Source: Mesorhizobium sp. M3A.F.Ca.ET.080.04.2.1 | GTDB lineage: Bacteria > Pseudomonadota > Alphaproteobacteria > Rhizobiales > Rhizobiaceae | DNA length: 64,000 nt | Direction of reading: 5' to 3' | Assembly: GCF_003952525.1 (NCBI RefSeq) | Contig: NZ_CP034451.1 | Span: 4,998,501 to 5,062,500 of the forward strand | Position numbers and translations under genes: made by a program | Part shown: positions 8,039-17,290 of the stretch, in pieces | Layout: each line of letters starts with the position of its first letter | Numbering within the stretch: the stretch's first letter is position 1 | Notes under the pieces: model-generated | Seen by the model: the letters and a program-made list of their open reading frames with translations, nothing else | What the model was told of the DNA's origin: nothing | The model's database searches: none

Positions 8039-10111
8039 TCAATGCAATCCGATGAGCTTGGCGCCATTGCGGAACAGGGCTTGGCCGTCACGATCGAAGC
8101 GGAAGGTGGCGATGAAATCGTCGGCCCGGTAATCCGGCAAGGTGTTGCGGATCGCGGCGGCAAACTTCCGCGCCTCGTCCAGTCGCCCGGCCAGAGCCAG
8201 GCAATGCGCGGCGATGGCCAGGATAATGACATGGGCATTGGGCCGGGCTGCCGCCTTCAGGGCCCATTCCGAGGCCTGCTCGAATTCGCCCAGCCGCGCA
8301 TGGGCCATGGCGCGCGCGCCCATCATGCCGAACAGCAGCGGATCGAACGGGCTGAGATGGCGCGAGTGGTCGGATGAGCCGATCGCCGATTGCGGGTCGC
8401 CGGACTGCGAGTGCACGAAGGACAATGCATAATGGCCGAGCGCGAAGTTCGGGCTGAGGTCGACGGCCTTCGACAGCTCGAGCAAAGACCCGTCCCCGTC
8501 GCCGCGCATCCATAGCGCCCGGCCCATGGCCCAGTGCGCGGCCGGGTTGCGGTCGTCGACGAGAAGGCTTTGGCCGGCGCTTTCAAAGGCAAGGGCCGCC
8601 TCCCGGTCGCGATCGCCCCAGCGCTGGAAGGCGTTCTGCCAATGGGTGAAGGAAAGCCCGGCATAGGCGCGGGCGAAGGTGGGGTCGAGCTTCAGCGCTT
8701 CGTTGAAGAACTGCTGCGCCAGTTCGTTCTCCTGGCGGGTGAAGCGGTACATGTGCCAGAGGCCGCGATGATAGGCCTCCCAGGCATTGAGCGAGTTGGG
8801 CGCCTTCAGCATCGCGCGATTGCGCTCGACCATCGCGATCTCGGCCGCGATCGAGGAGACGATGCTGTTGCCGATGCCCTCGATGACGGTGAAGATTTCA
8901 TCCGGCCTGTGCTCGAAGGTCTCGGTCCAGACAATTCTGGCCGTGCGCACTTCGACGAGCTCGACCGCGACCATGACGCGGCCGGACAGGCTGCGGACCG
9001 AGCCCGTCGCAACATAGTCGACATTGAGCCTGCGCCCGGCGTCTTCGGGTGCGATGTCCTTCTCGGCGAGCGCAAAGACCGAGCCGCGGGCGATGACGAA
9101 GAAATCCCGAAGCTTGGCGAGGCGCGTGATGATGTCGTGCGTCAGGCCGTCGGCCAGCCCACCGCGGAAAGTGCCGATGCCGGCGGCTTCCGCAAACGGC
9201 ATCACCGCCAGCGAGGCCCGGCGCGTCGCAGCCGGTTCGGAATCGGCCGCAACGATCGGCGGTTGCGGAGCCAGGAACGGCAGCCCGGATCGGGCGCAGG
9301 GCGTCGCGCTGAGGTTGCGGGCCCTGATCTCCTGCCATGCCTCGCGCAACGGGGTGAAATCCAGCTCTTCCGAGTGGAACAGCTCCGCCGCGGTGGCAAG
9401 GTGCTCCTCGCCGGCGCCGATCTGTCCGCGCCGTGCGAGACTTTCCAGCAGCGCGACATGCGCGCGCCCGTCGAACGGCGCCAGCTCCAGCCATTTGTCC
9501 AGATAGACGCCTGCTTCATCGGCGCCCTGCGGGAGAAGACCGATGATGTGCTCCAGAACGGCGACGTGGCATGAGCTGAAACGGCGGCGTTGAGCGGTCA
9601 GCCAGCTGGTGAAATGCGGGCTTCGATCGAGCTCCAGCCCGTCGAGGAAATCGCCGGCAAAAAGTTGCTCGAGCGCCCGCAGGCGTTCGAGGCTGAGCGT
9701 ATCGATACCTTCCGTCGCCGCGGCGGCCGCTTCGAGGGCATCGACATGCAAATCGACGAGGCGAAGCGCCACCGTGTCGCCTTCGGTCTCGATCCTGTGG
9801 CGGCCCGGCTCGTCCAAGGCGCCGCGAAGCTTGCTCAGGCACCAGCGAAGCTCGCCGCGCGGATCGTTGGGCACATCCCAGAGAAGTTCGCAAAGCCGGC
9901 TGCGGCTGACCGGGTGTGGCGCGAGCGCCAGATAGGCAAGCAATGCGCGCAGCTTGCGCGAGGAAGGCAGCGTGACGGGCGCGCCGCCACGAGCAATCGC
10001 CAGTTGCCCAAGCAGTCGTACGGACAGGCCGGCGACGGTGTCGTTCAGGCTCGATCGGGTGGATTCCACGTATGTTTCCACGCTCTCTCCAACGCTCACC
10101 AGTTGGTCCAT
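8039..10111 (-). CDS. SARP-like regulator with BTAD, TolB-like and TPR regions
   Basis: A 690-residue protein. About residues 30-120 resemble the winged-helix DNA-binding part of SARP/AfsR-type activators (SVRLLGQLAIARGG, then SRKLRALLAYLAL). Residues 125-275 look like the bacterial transcriptional activation domain. Residues 299-420 (ASLAVMPFAEA onwards) resemble the TolB-like region seen in such regulators, and residues 430-690 are TPR-like helical repeats. It is divergent from cysK, with 172 bases between, so cysK is a candidate target. A second protein of the same architecture is encoded at 12960-14969. Cytoplasmic; the signal sensed is unknown. Confidence 0.85.
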   Translation of the reverse strand: MDQLVSVGESVETYVESTRSSLNDTVAGLSVRLLGQLAIARGGAPVTLPSSRKLRALLAYLALAPHPVSRSRLCELLWDVPNDPRGELRWCLSKLRGALDEPGRHRIETEGDTVALRLVDLHVDALEAAAAATEGIDTLSLERLRALEQLFAGDFLDGLELDRSPHFTSWLTAQRRRFSSCHVAVLEHIIGLLPQGADEAGVYLDKWLELAPFDGRAHVALLESLARRGQIGAGEEHLATAAELFHSEELDFTPLREAWQEIRARNLSATPCARSGLPFLAPQPPIVAADSEPAATRRASLAVMPFAEAAGIGTFRGGLADGLTHDIITRLAKLRDFFVIARGSVFALAEKDIAPEDAGRRLNVDYVATGSVRSLSGRVMVAVELVEVRTARIVWTETFEHRPDEIFTVIEGIGNSIVSSIAAEIAMVERNRAMLKAPNSLNAWEAYHRGLWHMYRFTRQENELAQQFFNEALKLDPTFARAYAGLSFTHWQNAFQRWGDRDREAALAFESAGQSLLVDDRNPAAHWAMGRALWMRGDGDGSLLELSKAVDLSPNFALGHYALSFVHSQSGDPQSAIGSSDHSRHLSPFDPLLFGMMGARAMAHARLGEFEQASEWALKAAARPNAHVIILAIAAHCLALAGRLDEARKFAAAIRNTLPDYRADDFIATFRFDRDGQALFRNGAKLIGLH

Positions 10112-10240
10112 GTTCTATCACCAAAGACGACAGGAAGCATCCGGCAGCCCCATTCCGTGCCGGAATGCCGCCGTTGCCGCATCCGCGGCAGGTCGAGCAA
10201 CCCTAGCGCGGCAACGTGTCGAAACCGCGCCGCCGAAGCC

Positions 10241-10257
10241 GCCGGTTTGTAACCGGC
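10241..10257. promoter_or_regulatory. Perfect inverted repeat upstream of cysK
   Basis: GCCGGTT and AACCGGC flank TGT, 27 bases before the cysK ATG. A second small palindrome (CATTCC/GGAATG) lies about 80 bases further up. Either could be an operator for the divergent regulator at 8039-10111, or form structure in the cysK leader. Confidence 0.35.
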
Positions 10258-10283
10258 ATGTGAGATATCGAGGAGAGAAGCCC

Positions 10284-11369
10284 ATGCTGCAGAAGTTAAA
10301 AATCAGGACCACTGCCGGTCGCGGCCGGCTGTTCGACAGCATTCTGGACACGGTCGGCGACACGCCGGTGATCCGTATCAACAATCTCGGCCCGGCCCAT
10401 GCGACGATCTATGTCAAGGCCGAGTTCTTCAATCCGGCGGCCTCCGTGAAGGACCGGCTGGCGCTCAACATCATCGAGGAAGGCGAGCGCAGCGGCAAGC
10501 TGAAGCCCGGCCAGACCGTGGTCGAGGCGACGAGCGGCAACACCGGCATCGGGCTCGCCATGGTTTGCGCGCAAAAGGGCTATCCGCTGGTGGTGACGAT
10601 GGCCGACAGCTTCTCCGTCGAACGCCGCAAGCTGATGCGCATGCTCGGCGCCAAGGTGGTGCTGACGCCGCGCGCCCAGAAGGGTTTCGGGATGTACAAG
10701 AAGGCGGTCGAGCTCGCCGAAGCCAATGGCTGGTTCCTGGCCCGCCAGTTCGAAACCGAAGCCAATGCCGCTATCCACGAGGCGACGACGGCGCGCGAGA
10801 TCATCAACGATTTCGCGGGCTCCAGGCTGGACGTGCTGGTCACCGGCTACGGCACCGGCGGCACGGTGGCCGGCGTCGGCCGCGTGCTGCGCCGCGAGCG
10901 ACCGGAGGTCAAGATCGTGCTGGCCGAACCGGCCAACGCGCAGCTGATCGGCAGCGGCAAAGGGCAGGAGCGCGGCGCCGGCGGCGCGCCGGCGGCGAGC
11001 CACCCGGCTTTCGAGCCGCATCCGATCCAGGGCTGGACGCCGGACTTCATTCCCAACGTGCTGCAGGAGGCGATCGACAAGCGCTACTATGACGAGGTGG
11101 TGCCGATTGCGGGTCCCGAAGGCATCAAATGGGCGAAGGCGCTGGCGCAGCAGGAAGGCATCTTCACCGGCATCTCAGGCGGTGCCACCTTCGCCGTGGC
11201 GCGCCAGATCGCCGGAACTGCGCCGGCCGGGTCGGTGATCCTGTGCATGCTGCCCGACACCGGCGAGCGCTACATGTCGACGCCGCTTTTCGACGGCATC
11301 GAGGCCGAGATGGATGCGGAGGAAACGGCGCTGTCGCGGTCGACGCCGAGCTGCCAGTTCGACGCCTGA
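10284..11369 (+). CDS. cysK: Cysteine synthase A (O-acetylserine sulfhydrylase)
   Basis: A 361-residue fold-type II PLP enzyme that makes cysteine from O-acetylserine and sulfide. The PLP lysine is K56 in PAASVKDRLA; EATSGNTGIGLAM is the substrate-binding loop, GTGGTVAGVGR binds the PLP phosphate, and SGGATFAVARQ follows near the C-terminus. It is about 40 residues longer than typical CysK, with an Ala/Gly-rich insertion (about residues 225-245) and a C-terminal tail; I believe rhizobial relatives share this longer form. The ATG at 10284 has AGGAGAG upstream and was chosen over an in-frame start 110 codons earlier. Confidence 0.9.
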   Translation: MLQKLKIRTTAGRGRLFDSILDTVGDTPVIRINNLGPAHATIYVKAEFFNPAASVKDRLALNIIEEGERSGKLKPGQTVVEATSGNTGIGLAMVCAQKGYPLVVTMADSFSVERRKLMRMLGAKVVLTPRAQKGFGMYKKAVELAEANGWFLARQFETEANAAIHEATTAREIINDFAGSRLDVLVTGYGTGGTVAGVGRVLRRERPEVKIVLAEPANAQLIGSGKGQERGAGGAPAASHPAFEPHPIQGWTPDFIPNVLQEAIDKRYYDEVVPIAGPEGIKWAKALAQQEGIFTGISGGATFAVARQIAGTAPAGSVILCMLPDTGERYMSTPLFDGIEAEMDAEETALSRSTPSCQFDA

Positions 11370-11459
11370 AGCCAAGTCGCGGCGCCATTCGTTTTCGGGT
11401 GGCGCCGCCGTGATTGGTTGCACATCGGCCGATCTGGGAAAGGCTGTGGGAGAAATCGC

Positions 11460-12938
11460 ATGGACAGCTTGCGGGAACTAATGGCCACTGAAGAAACGCT
11501 CGATCCGGCGGACTGGGCCGATGTTCAGGCTCTGTCGCACCGGATCGTCGACGACGCCATCGGACATCTGCGGGATGTGCGGGAACGTCCTGTGTGGCGC
11601 GAGATGCCGGCCGAGGTTCGCGCGTTCTTTTCAGCACCGCTGCCGCACGAACCGTCGTTGATCGCCGACGTCTACGGCGAGGTTGCCCGCAATGTCATGG
11701 CCTATCCGATGGGCAACATCCATCCGCGTTTCTGGTCCTGGTATATGGGCTCGAGCAATTTCACCGGCGCGCTCGGCGACTTCCTGGCGGCGATCCAGGG
11801 CTCGAATCTCGGCGGCGGCAACCATGCCGCCGGGCTGATGGACAGCCAGGTGGTCGACTGGTTGAAGGAGATGGTCGGTTTCCCGGCCTCGGCCAGCGGC
11901 ACGCTGGTCAGCGGCGGCTCGATGGCCAATATCATCGGACTGACCGTGGCGCGCAACGCCAAGGCAGGTGTCGATGTTCGGGAGAGTGGCGTCGGCGCGA
12001 TCCCGAAGCCGCTGCGCTTCTACGCTTCCGACCAGGTCCATTCCTGCCATCGCAAGGCGATGGAGGTGCTCGGCCTCGGCAACCGGGCGCTGCGGCGCAT
12101 TCCAACGGATGCCGCGTTGCGGATCGACGTCGATGCGCTCAAGCGCGCAATCGCGGAGGATCGTGAGGCAGGTTTCAAGCCGGCCTGCGTGATTGGCACC
12201 GCCGGCACCGTCAACACGGGCGCCCTGGACGATCTTCGATCGTTGGCCGCGTTGGCGGCCGAGGAAGACATGTGGTTCCATGTCGACGGCTGCATCGGTG
12301 CGCTGATCGCCATCGCGCCGCAGAACGCGTCGCTTGTGGCCGGCATCGAGCAGGCCCACTCCATTGCGCTTGACCCGCACAAATGGCTGCACGTGCCGTT
12401 CGAGGCGGGATGCGCGCTGGTGCGCGACGCATCCGCACACCGCAACGCTTTCGCTGTCACGCCGGAATATCTGGAATCGACGCCGCGCGGTCTCGCCTCA
12501 GGGCAATGGCTGCACGATTTCGGTCTGCAGACATCACGTGGTTTCCGCGCCTTAAAAATCTGGATGGCACTGAAGGAGCACGGCGTCGAGAAGTTCGGCC
12601 GGCTCATCGACCAGAACATCGCGCAGGCACGCTATCTCGCCAGTCTGATCGAAGCAGAGCCGGCGCTCGAACTAACAGTGCCGACCACGATCAACATCGT
12701 CTGCTTCCGTCATCGGGTGGAGGGCGCTTCCGAGGAACAGCTCAAGGCCTTCAACACCGAGCTTATGCTGCGCCTGCAGGAAGAAGGCATCGCCGCCTTG
12801 TCCGACACCACGATTCACGGCCGGCATTGCCTGAGAGTGGCGATCACCAATCACCGCACGCGGCGCGACGATCTCGACCTGCTGGTGCGTGAAACGCTTC
12901 GCATCGGCAGGGAAGTCGAGGTTGCGGGCCTCATCTGA
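11460..12938 (+). CDS. PLP-dependent group II decarboxylase
   Basis: A 492-residue member of the aromatic-L-amino-acid/glutamate decarboxylase family. The PLP lysine is K308 in ALDPHKWLHVPFEAG. Upstream are NPRFW-like HPRFWSWYMGSSN, the VSGGSMAN loop and WFHVDGCIG, whose Asp contacts the pyridine nitrogen. The substrate cannot be read from sequence: relatives decarboxylate tyrosine, phenylalanine, tryptophan, DOPA or diamino acids. I chose the ATG at 11460 because GGGAG lies eight bases before it. It starts 90 bases after cysK on the same strand and could be co-transcribed with it. Confidence 0.85.
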   Translation: MDSLRELMATEETLDPADWADVQALSHRIVDDAIGHLRDVRERPVWREMPAEVRAFFSAPLPHEPSLIADVYGEVARNVMAYPMGNIHPRFWSWYMGSSNFTGALGDFLAAIQGSNLGGGNHAAGLMDSQVVDWLKEMVGFPASASGTLVSGGSMANIIGLTVARNAKAGVDVRESGVGAIPKPLRFYASDQVHSCHRKAMEVLGLGNRALRRIPTDAALRIDVDALKRAIAEDREAGFKPACVIGTAGTVNTGALDDLRSLAALAAEEDMWFHVDGCIGALIAIAPQNASLVAGIEQAHSIALDPHKWLHVPFEAGCALVRDASAHRNAFAVTPEYLESTPRGLASGQWLHDFGLQTSRGFRALKIWMALKEHGVEKFGRLIDQNIAQARYLASLIEAEPALELTVPTTINIVCFRHRVEGASEEQLKAFNTELMLRLQEEGIAALSDTTIHGRHCLRVAITNHRTRRDDLDLLVRETLRIGREVEVAGLI

Positions 12939-12959
12939 CGTGAGCCCGTTCAAGCCGCC

Positions 12960-14969
12960 TCATTCGGGCAAGCCGGCCAGCCGCAGCGCCTCGACATATT
13001 TGGCGAAATAGGCTGGCCTGATCTGCCCAACGCGGTGCTTGAGGCTGGAGAGCGTCAGTTCCGGGTCGAGCTGCAGCGAACGCGCGATATACTTGCGCGC
13101 GGCATCGGGCCTGCCGGCCATGGCGTTGCTGGCCGCCGCCACGCGCAATCCGGTGAGATAATAGGGCTGCGCGCGGGAAGCCGCCTCGGCGAGCGGCCAG
13201 GCGGCATCGTAACGCCCGGCTACGAAATGGGCGAAGGCGGTAAAAGTCTGCATGAAGAAGGTCAGCGGATCGAGCGGGCTCAGCCGTCTTGCCCGCGACA
13301 GATGCTCGATGGCGATGTCGGGATCGTCGTGACACGCCTTGAGGCAGCCGCTGGCGCTCCAGGCGGCAGCGCAGTTCGGGTTGAGCACAAGCGCGCGGTC
13401 GGCCAGTGCCGAGCCGGCCTCGTAGTCGCCGAAGATATAGCCCAGCGCCAGGCCGCTGAAGGCCAGCGCCACCGCGTCGTCCTGGCCTGAAATGGCGACG
13501 TTGCCGACCAGCCGGGAGACCTCGGCGGCTTCCTTCTGGCGGTCGCTCATCCAGCCATTCGCCATTCGCCAGAAATAGCACCAGGCGGCCGCGCCCTGGG
13601 CGGCGGCAAAATCGGGGTCGCGCTCGATAGCCTTGTAGAACTGCGGCAGAGCCTCCTCCAATCCTTCTTTCGTCCAGCGGTAAAGGCTTGCCATGCCGCG
13701 CAGATAGTGGTCGTAGGCGTCGAGACTTTCGGTGGGTTTGCGCTTGGCGCGCGCCATCTCGGCCTGTTCGAGCTTGGGCGAAATTGCACCGATGACGCTG
13801 GATGCGACGAGGTCCTGCAGTTCGAACACCTGGGAGACATCGCCTTCGAAACGGTCGGCCCAGAGGCTCACGCCCGCCGCCGCCTCGATGAGCTGGCCTG
13901 CCACACGCAGCCGGCTGCCCGCCCTGCGGACGCTGCCCTCCAGCACGTAGCGCACCCCGAGTTCCCGCGCTACGCGCGTGACGTCGACGGCTTGGCCCTT
14001 GTAGGCGAAGGCGGAATTGCGCGCGATGACGAACAGCCAGTTCACATGCGACAGCGCCGTCGTGATCTCCTCGACCACGCCGTCGGTGAAATATTCCTGC
14101 TCGGGGTCGCCGCTCATGTTCTGGAACGGCAGGACGGCAATCGACGGCTTTTCCGGCACCGAGGCAGTCGGGTGCGGCGGCTCCGCCGTCGCTTCCAGGC
14201 GGGACGGTTCGACCTCGGGCGTCGGCTCTTTCAGGCGCGCTGTGACGGGCGCTTCAATGCGTTCGACCAGCGCCCGCGTCGCTTCTTCGGGCTCGACACC
14301 GAGCTCGCGCTGCAGCGCGTCCTTGCAGGTCAGGAACTGTCGGAAGGCATCATTGGTCTTGCCGCGGCGGCGCAGGATGCGGATCAGGGCCCGGTGGGCC
14401 TGCTCGGCGCACGGATCGAGCGTGACCAACCGTTCGGCCAGTGTTTCACAGGCTTGTTCCTCGCGCGGCCCCAACTCGGGCAAGAGGCTCAGCCGCTCGG
14501 CCAACTCCAGCGCCTTACGGGTATAGCTCGCCCGAAGTGGCGCAAACCATTCGTCGATCTCGCCGGGAAATGACAGCCCATCGAGCAGGTCACCGTAGTA
14601 GAGGTCGGCTGCCGCCGTCAGGCTCGTGCCGTCTTCGGCCTGAATCTTCCGGTCGAAAATCCAGATGTCGGTTTCCTCGGCATTCGCCGCCAGCCAGATG
14701 GTGTCGGCATTGCCTTCAATGCGAATGGCTTCGTCGCCGGTGGACGGAAACAGGCGCCTGATGTCGACCAGGGCCTGGCGCAGGCTGTTTCGCGCCTGCT
14801 GCTCGCCGCTGTCGGCCCACAGCATAGCCGCCAGCCTTTCGCGGCGAACCCCCTTGGGTCCGGCCAGAACGAGCGCGGCAAAGAGCAGCGACGTCTTGCG
14901 CGTCGCGAAGTGCAGAGGTTGTCCGTCTGCGGAGACAACCTCGATGCCGCCAAGCAATCGAATGTGCAC
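12960..14969 (-). CDS. SARP-like regulator with BTAD, TolB-like and TPR regions (second copy)
   Basis: A 669-residue protein with the same architecture as that at 8039-10111: winged-helix region at residues 1-95 (MHIRLLGGIEVVSADG), BTAD at about 97-240, TolB-like region at 272-390 (KPSIAVLPFQNMSGDPEQEY) and TPR-like helices from 400. It starts with GTG at 14969-14967, with GGGGG seven bases upstream. It is divergent from the DUF1127-like gene at 15130 and convergent with the decarboxylase. Two such paralogues bracketing cysK and a decarboxylase suggests a duplicated regulator whose copies control neighbouring genes; this is inference. Confidence 0.84.
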   Translation of the reverse strand: MHIRLLGGIEVVSADGQPLHFATRKTSLLFAALVLAGPKGVRRERLAAMLWADSGEQQARNSLRQALVDIRRLFPSTGDEAIRIEGNADTIWLAANAEETDIWIFDRKIQAEDGTSLTAAADLYYGDLLDGLSFPGEIDEWFAPLRASYTRKALELAERLSLLPELGPREEQACETLAERLVTLDPCAEQAHRALIRILRRRGKTNDAFRQFLTCKDALQRELGVEPEEATRALVERIEAPVTARLKEPTPEVEPSRLEATAEPPHPTASVPEKPSIAVLPFQNMSGDPEQEYFTDGVVEEITTALSHVNWLFVIARNSAFAYKGQAVDVTRVARELGVRYVLEGSVRRAGSRLRVAGQLIEAAAGVSLWADRFEGDVSQVFELQDLVASSVIGAISPKLEQAEMARAKRKPTESLDAYDHYLRGMASLYRWTKEGLEEALPQFYKAIERDPDFAAAQGAAAWCYFWRMANGWMSDRQKEAAEVSRLVGNVAISGQDDAVALAFSGLALGYIFGDYEAGSALADRALVLNPNCAAAWSASGCLKACHDDPDIAIEHLSRARRLSPLDPLTFFMQTFTAFAHFVAGRYDAAWPLAEAASRAQPYYLTGLRVAAASNAMAGRPDAARKYIARSLQLDPELTLSSLKHRVGQIRPAYFAKYVEALRLAGLPE

Positions 14970-15098
14970 TCCGGCCCCCGTGAAACAGCCGTTGGAAGAA
15001 TATCACGTCCCGCCGCCGACTTAACGACGATTTAGCGCGGTTTTTCCGAAGGTTTCACACGTGGATGAACGTTGGCAAAGCGCGCCGGCGGGACATTG

Positions 15099-15120
15099 CC
15101 CTCGTGAGTTCCAACGAGGG
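15099..15120 (+). promoter_or_regulatory. Hairpin overlapping the ribosome-binding site of the DUF1127-like gene
   Basis: CCCTCGT (15099-15105) pairs perfectly with ACGAGGG (15114-15120) around an eight-base loop. The right arm includes part of the purine-rich GAGGGAG that serves as ribosome site for the ATG at 15130. Folding would hide the site, so the leader could be temperature- or factor-controlled. Confidence 0.45.
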
Positions 15121-15129
15121 AGCGTGACA

Positions 15130-15366
15130 ATGACCTATATCAGCTTGAGGACCTTCCAGCCGACCACCCGCCATGCCGGCACGTTCGCCGCCAATATCGC
15201 GACCGTCCTCGCGGCGCTGCGGCGCCGATACCGGGATGCCATGCAGCGCAGGGCCTTGGCCGGCCTGTCGATGCCCGAACTGAAGGATCTCGGCTACCCT
15301 GCCGATGAAGCCCCGGCCGATGTCGCGGCTGGCGGCCGCCTCACCCGGCAGCGCCCATTGCGGTGA
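15130..15366 (+). CDS. DUF1127-like small protein
   Basis: A 78-residue basic protein. The middle (residues 24-55, LAALRRRYRDAMQRRALAGLSMPELKDLGYPADEA) matches the pattern of DUF1127/YjiS-like proteins: an arginine-rich helix followed by a conserved L-x-x-L-x-D-L/I-G motif. Some alphaproteobacterial members of this family bind RNA and affect phosphate or carbon physiology. It is divergent from the BTAD regulator at 12960-14969 and its ribosome site lies in a hairpin, so it may be tightly controlled. I chose the ATG at 15130 because GAGGGAG lies just before it. Confidence 0.7.
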   Translation: MTYISLRTFQPTTRHAGTFAANIATVLAALRRRYRDAMQRRALAGLSMPELKDLGYPADEAPADVAAGGRLTRQRPLR

Positions 15367-15393
15367 CCCCCGATGTTGCCGGGCTGGCTGTCC

Positions 15394-15774
15394 TCAGCCT
15401 GCCCCAGCAGGCAGCGGCGCCCCCGGCAGATAAAGCATGATCGGCCTTATCTCGTAGACGGCCGTGGGATTGACGCGCCTGAGGTCGCGCGCCACCGCAA
15501 TTGCTTCATCCTGGTTTGCGCAATCGATGACATAGAGGCCGAGCAACTGTTCTTTGGTTTCGGCAAAGGGACCGTCGATCACCATGCCGTCGCCGGGACC
15601 GCGCAGGGTGACGGCTTGCGCGGTCGCGCCCAGCCTCGCCGCCGGTCCAAGCTTGCCGGCGCGGGTCAGCCTGTCGTTGATCTCGAGCAGGTCTTTCATC
15701 AGCGCCGCATCCTCCTCGGGCGTCCAGGACTGCACGGTCTGTTCGACGTGATAGGCAAGGATTGCGTAGAACAT
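15394..15774 (-). CDS. YCII-related (DGPF) domain protein
   Basis: A 126-residue protein of the YCII-related/DGPF family. The characteristic VIDGPFAETKEQLLGLYVIDC motif region spans about residues 65-85, and the rest fits the ferredoxin-like alpha-beta fold of this family. Members are small cytoplasmic proteins often encoded near ECF sigma factors; biochemical roles are mostly unknown. Here it is convergent with the DUF1127-like gene, 27 bases apart, with no sigma factor nearby. Function not assigned. Confidence 0.82.
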   Translation of the reverse strand: MFYAILAYHVEQTVQSWTPEEDAALMKDLLEINDRLTRAGKLGPAARLGATAQAVTLRGPGDGMVIDGPFAETKEQLLGLYVIDCANQDEAIAVARDLRRVNPTAVYEIRPIMLYLPGAPLPAGAG

Positions 15775-15880
15775 GGTTCGGTTTCCTCGAGCCGTTGTGG
15801 CGCGGCACTATCACAAGGATGGCGCCGCCGATCCAGCCCCGATCCGGCCCTGGAGGGCAGGCGACTGGCCGCCTGCTGAC

Positions 15881-17290
15881 TCAAGCTGCCAGCGGCAGGC
15901 GCAGTTCCGTCAGCAGGCCGCCGCCGGGATGATTGGAAAGACTGATCTCGCCGCCTGCGGCCCGGGCGATGTTGCGGGCAATGGTGAGGCCGAGGCCCAG
16001 GCCGCCGGTCTCGCGGTTGCGCGATTGCTCTATGCGCACGAAAGAGCCGAACACCTCATCCAGCTTGGCCTGCGGGATGCCCGGGCCCTCATCGCGGATG
16101 GTGAGCTTGATCGCATCGCCCGAGCGTTGCACGCTGAGATGAGCCTTCTTGCCGTAAGTCACGGCGTTCTGGACGAGATTGGTGACGCAGCGACGCAGCG
16201 CCACCGGTCGCGCCGTGCAGATCAGGCCGCGCGAGCGCGCTGCGTCGTCGTCGAACGAGGCGTCCTCGAAGGCGTCGGCGACCGCCTCCACCAACGACCA
16301 GAAGTCGATGCGCTCAGCCTTTTCCTCGGTGACCTCGAATTTGGCGAAGTCGATGACCGAGCTGGCGATGCTCTCGATGTCGGCGAGGTCGTGCGCCAGC
16401 GCCTCGCGCGCCGGCGATTTCCGCAGCAGTTCGAGGCGCAATCGCATCCTGGTCAGCGGCGTGCGCAGATCGTGGGCCAGGGCGGCGGCAAGATGCTCGC
16501 GATCCTCGACATAGTCGCGCAGTCTGCTCTGCATGGCGTTGACCGCCTTTGCAGCAGCGCGGATCTCGCGGCTGCCGGTCTCGGCGATGGGCGGACTCTT
16601 CAGGTCTTTGCCAATGCGGTTGACCGCGGTTTCCATCATCCGGTAGGGCGCGGTCAGGCGGCGCAGCGACCAGATCGACATCACCACCACAAGCCCGGCG
16701 ATCAGGACATAGAGCGGCAGGCTGTCGAAGCTGAGGATCGGTCCGGCCGGGGTGATCGGCTCGGTGAAGTTCAGCCACTGCCCGTCCGCGAAGCGCAGCG
16801 ATGCGGTCAGCTTGTCGCTCTGGGCGAAATCCGCGGCCAGCACCAGAAGGTCGCGCTCGACCTGGCCGACGTCCTTGTTCGCGACCCGGCCGTCGGGAAT
16901 GTCGGCCTCCTGTGTGGCGGGGTCGCGCCGCACACGCGCGTCAGTGATGCCGAATTTGGACAAGCGGCCCACCAGGATATCCTCCAGCTCGGCGAGCTGG
17001 TCATCACCTGCGATCGACGAGGTCACCGCCGGCGTGTCCGTGACCGTCAGCGCATAGGTGGCGTTGAACAGGCCGGACGCGGTCGCCTTGCGCTCCTCCG
17101 GCGTGGCGTCATGCATCAGCTGCACGAGCGAATAGGCTCGGTCGTTGAGACGGTAGAGATCGACCACGTCATTGGCTGCGGCGCGGTCGCGCGAGACGAT
17201 GTAGAGCGTTGCCACCTGGCTGATCATCAGGCCGGCAATCACGATCAGCAGCACCCAGACCGGCAGGGTTTGCGGCAGGAAGCGTCTCAT
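15881..17290 (-). CDS. Sensor histidine kinase (HAMP, HisKA)
   Basis: A 469-residue membrane kinase. One transmembrane helix spans residues 11-33, a periplasmic sensor region about 34-188, a second helix about 189-209, then HAMP. The phosphoacceptor is H273 in LAHDLRTPLTR; the ATPase part has NLVQNAVTYG (N box), DEGPGIP (G1) and GGLGLGLTIA (G2). Its start overlaps the stop of the response regulator by four bases (ATGA), so the pair is translationally coupled. The periplasmic domain has no family I recognise. The adjacent secreted small proteins at 18.2-18.8 kb are the obvious candidate targets. Confidence 0.93.
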   Translation of the reverse strand: MRRFLPQTLPVWVLLIVIAGLMISQVATLYIVSRDRAAANDVVDLYRLNDRAYSLVQLMHDATPEERKATASGLFNATYALTVTDTPAVTSSIAGDDQLAELEDILVGRLSKFGITDARVRRDPATQEADIPDGRVANKDVGQVERDLLVLAADFAQSDKLTASLRFADGQWLNFTEPITPAGPILSFDSLPLYVLIAGLVVVMSIWSLRRLTAPYRMMETAVNRIGKDLKSPPIAETGSREIRAAAKAVNAMQSRLRDYVEDREHLAAALAHDLRTPLTRMRLRLELLRKSPAREALAHDLADIESIASSVIDFAKFEVTEEKAERIDFWSLVEAVADAFEDASFDDDAARSRGLICTARPVALRRCVTNLVQNAVTYGKKAHLSVQRSGDAIKLTIRDEGPGIPQAKLDEVFGSFVRIEQSRNRETGGLGLGLTIARNIARAAGGEISLSNHPGGGLLTELRLPLAA

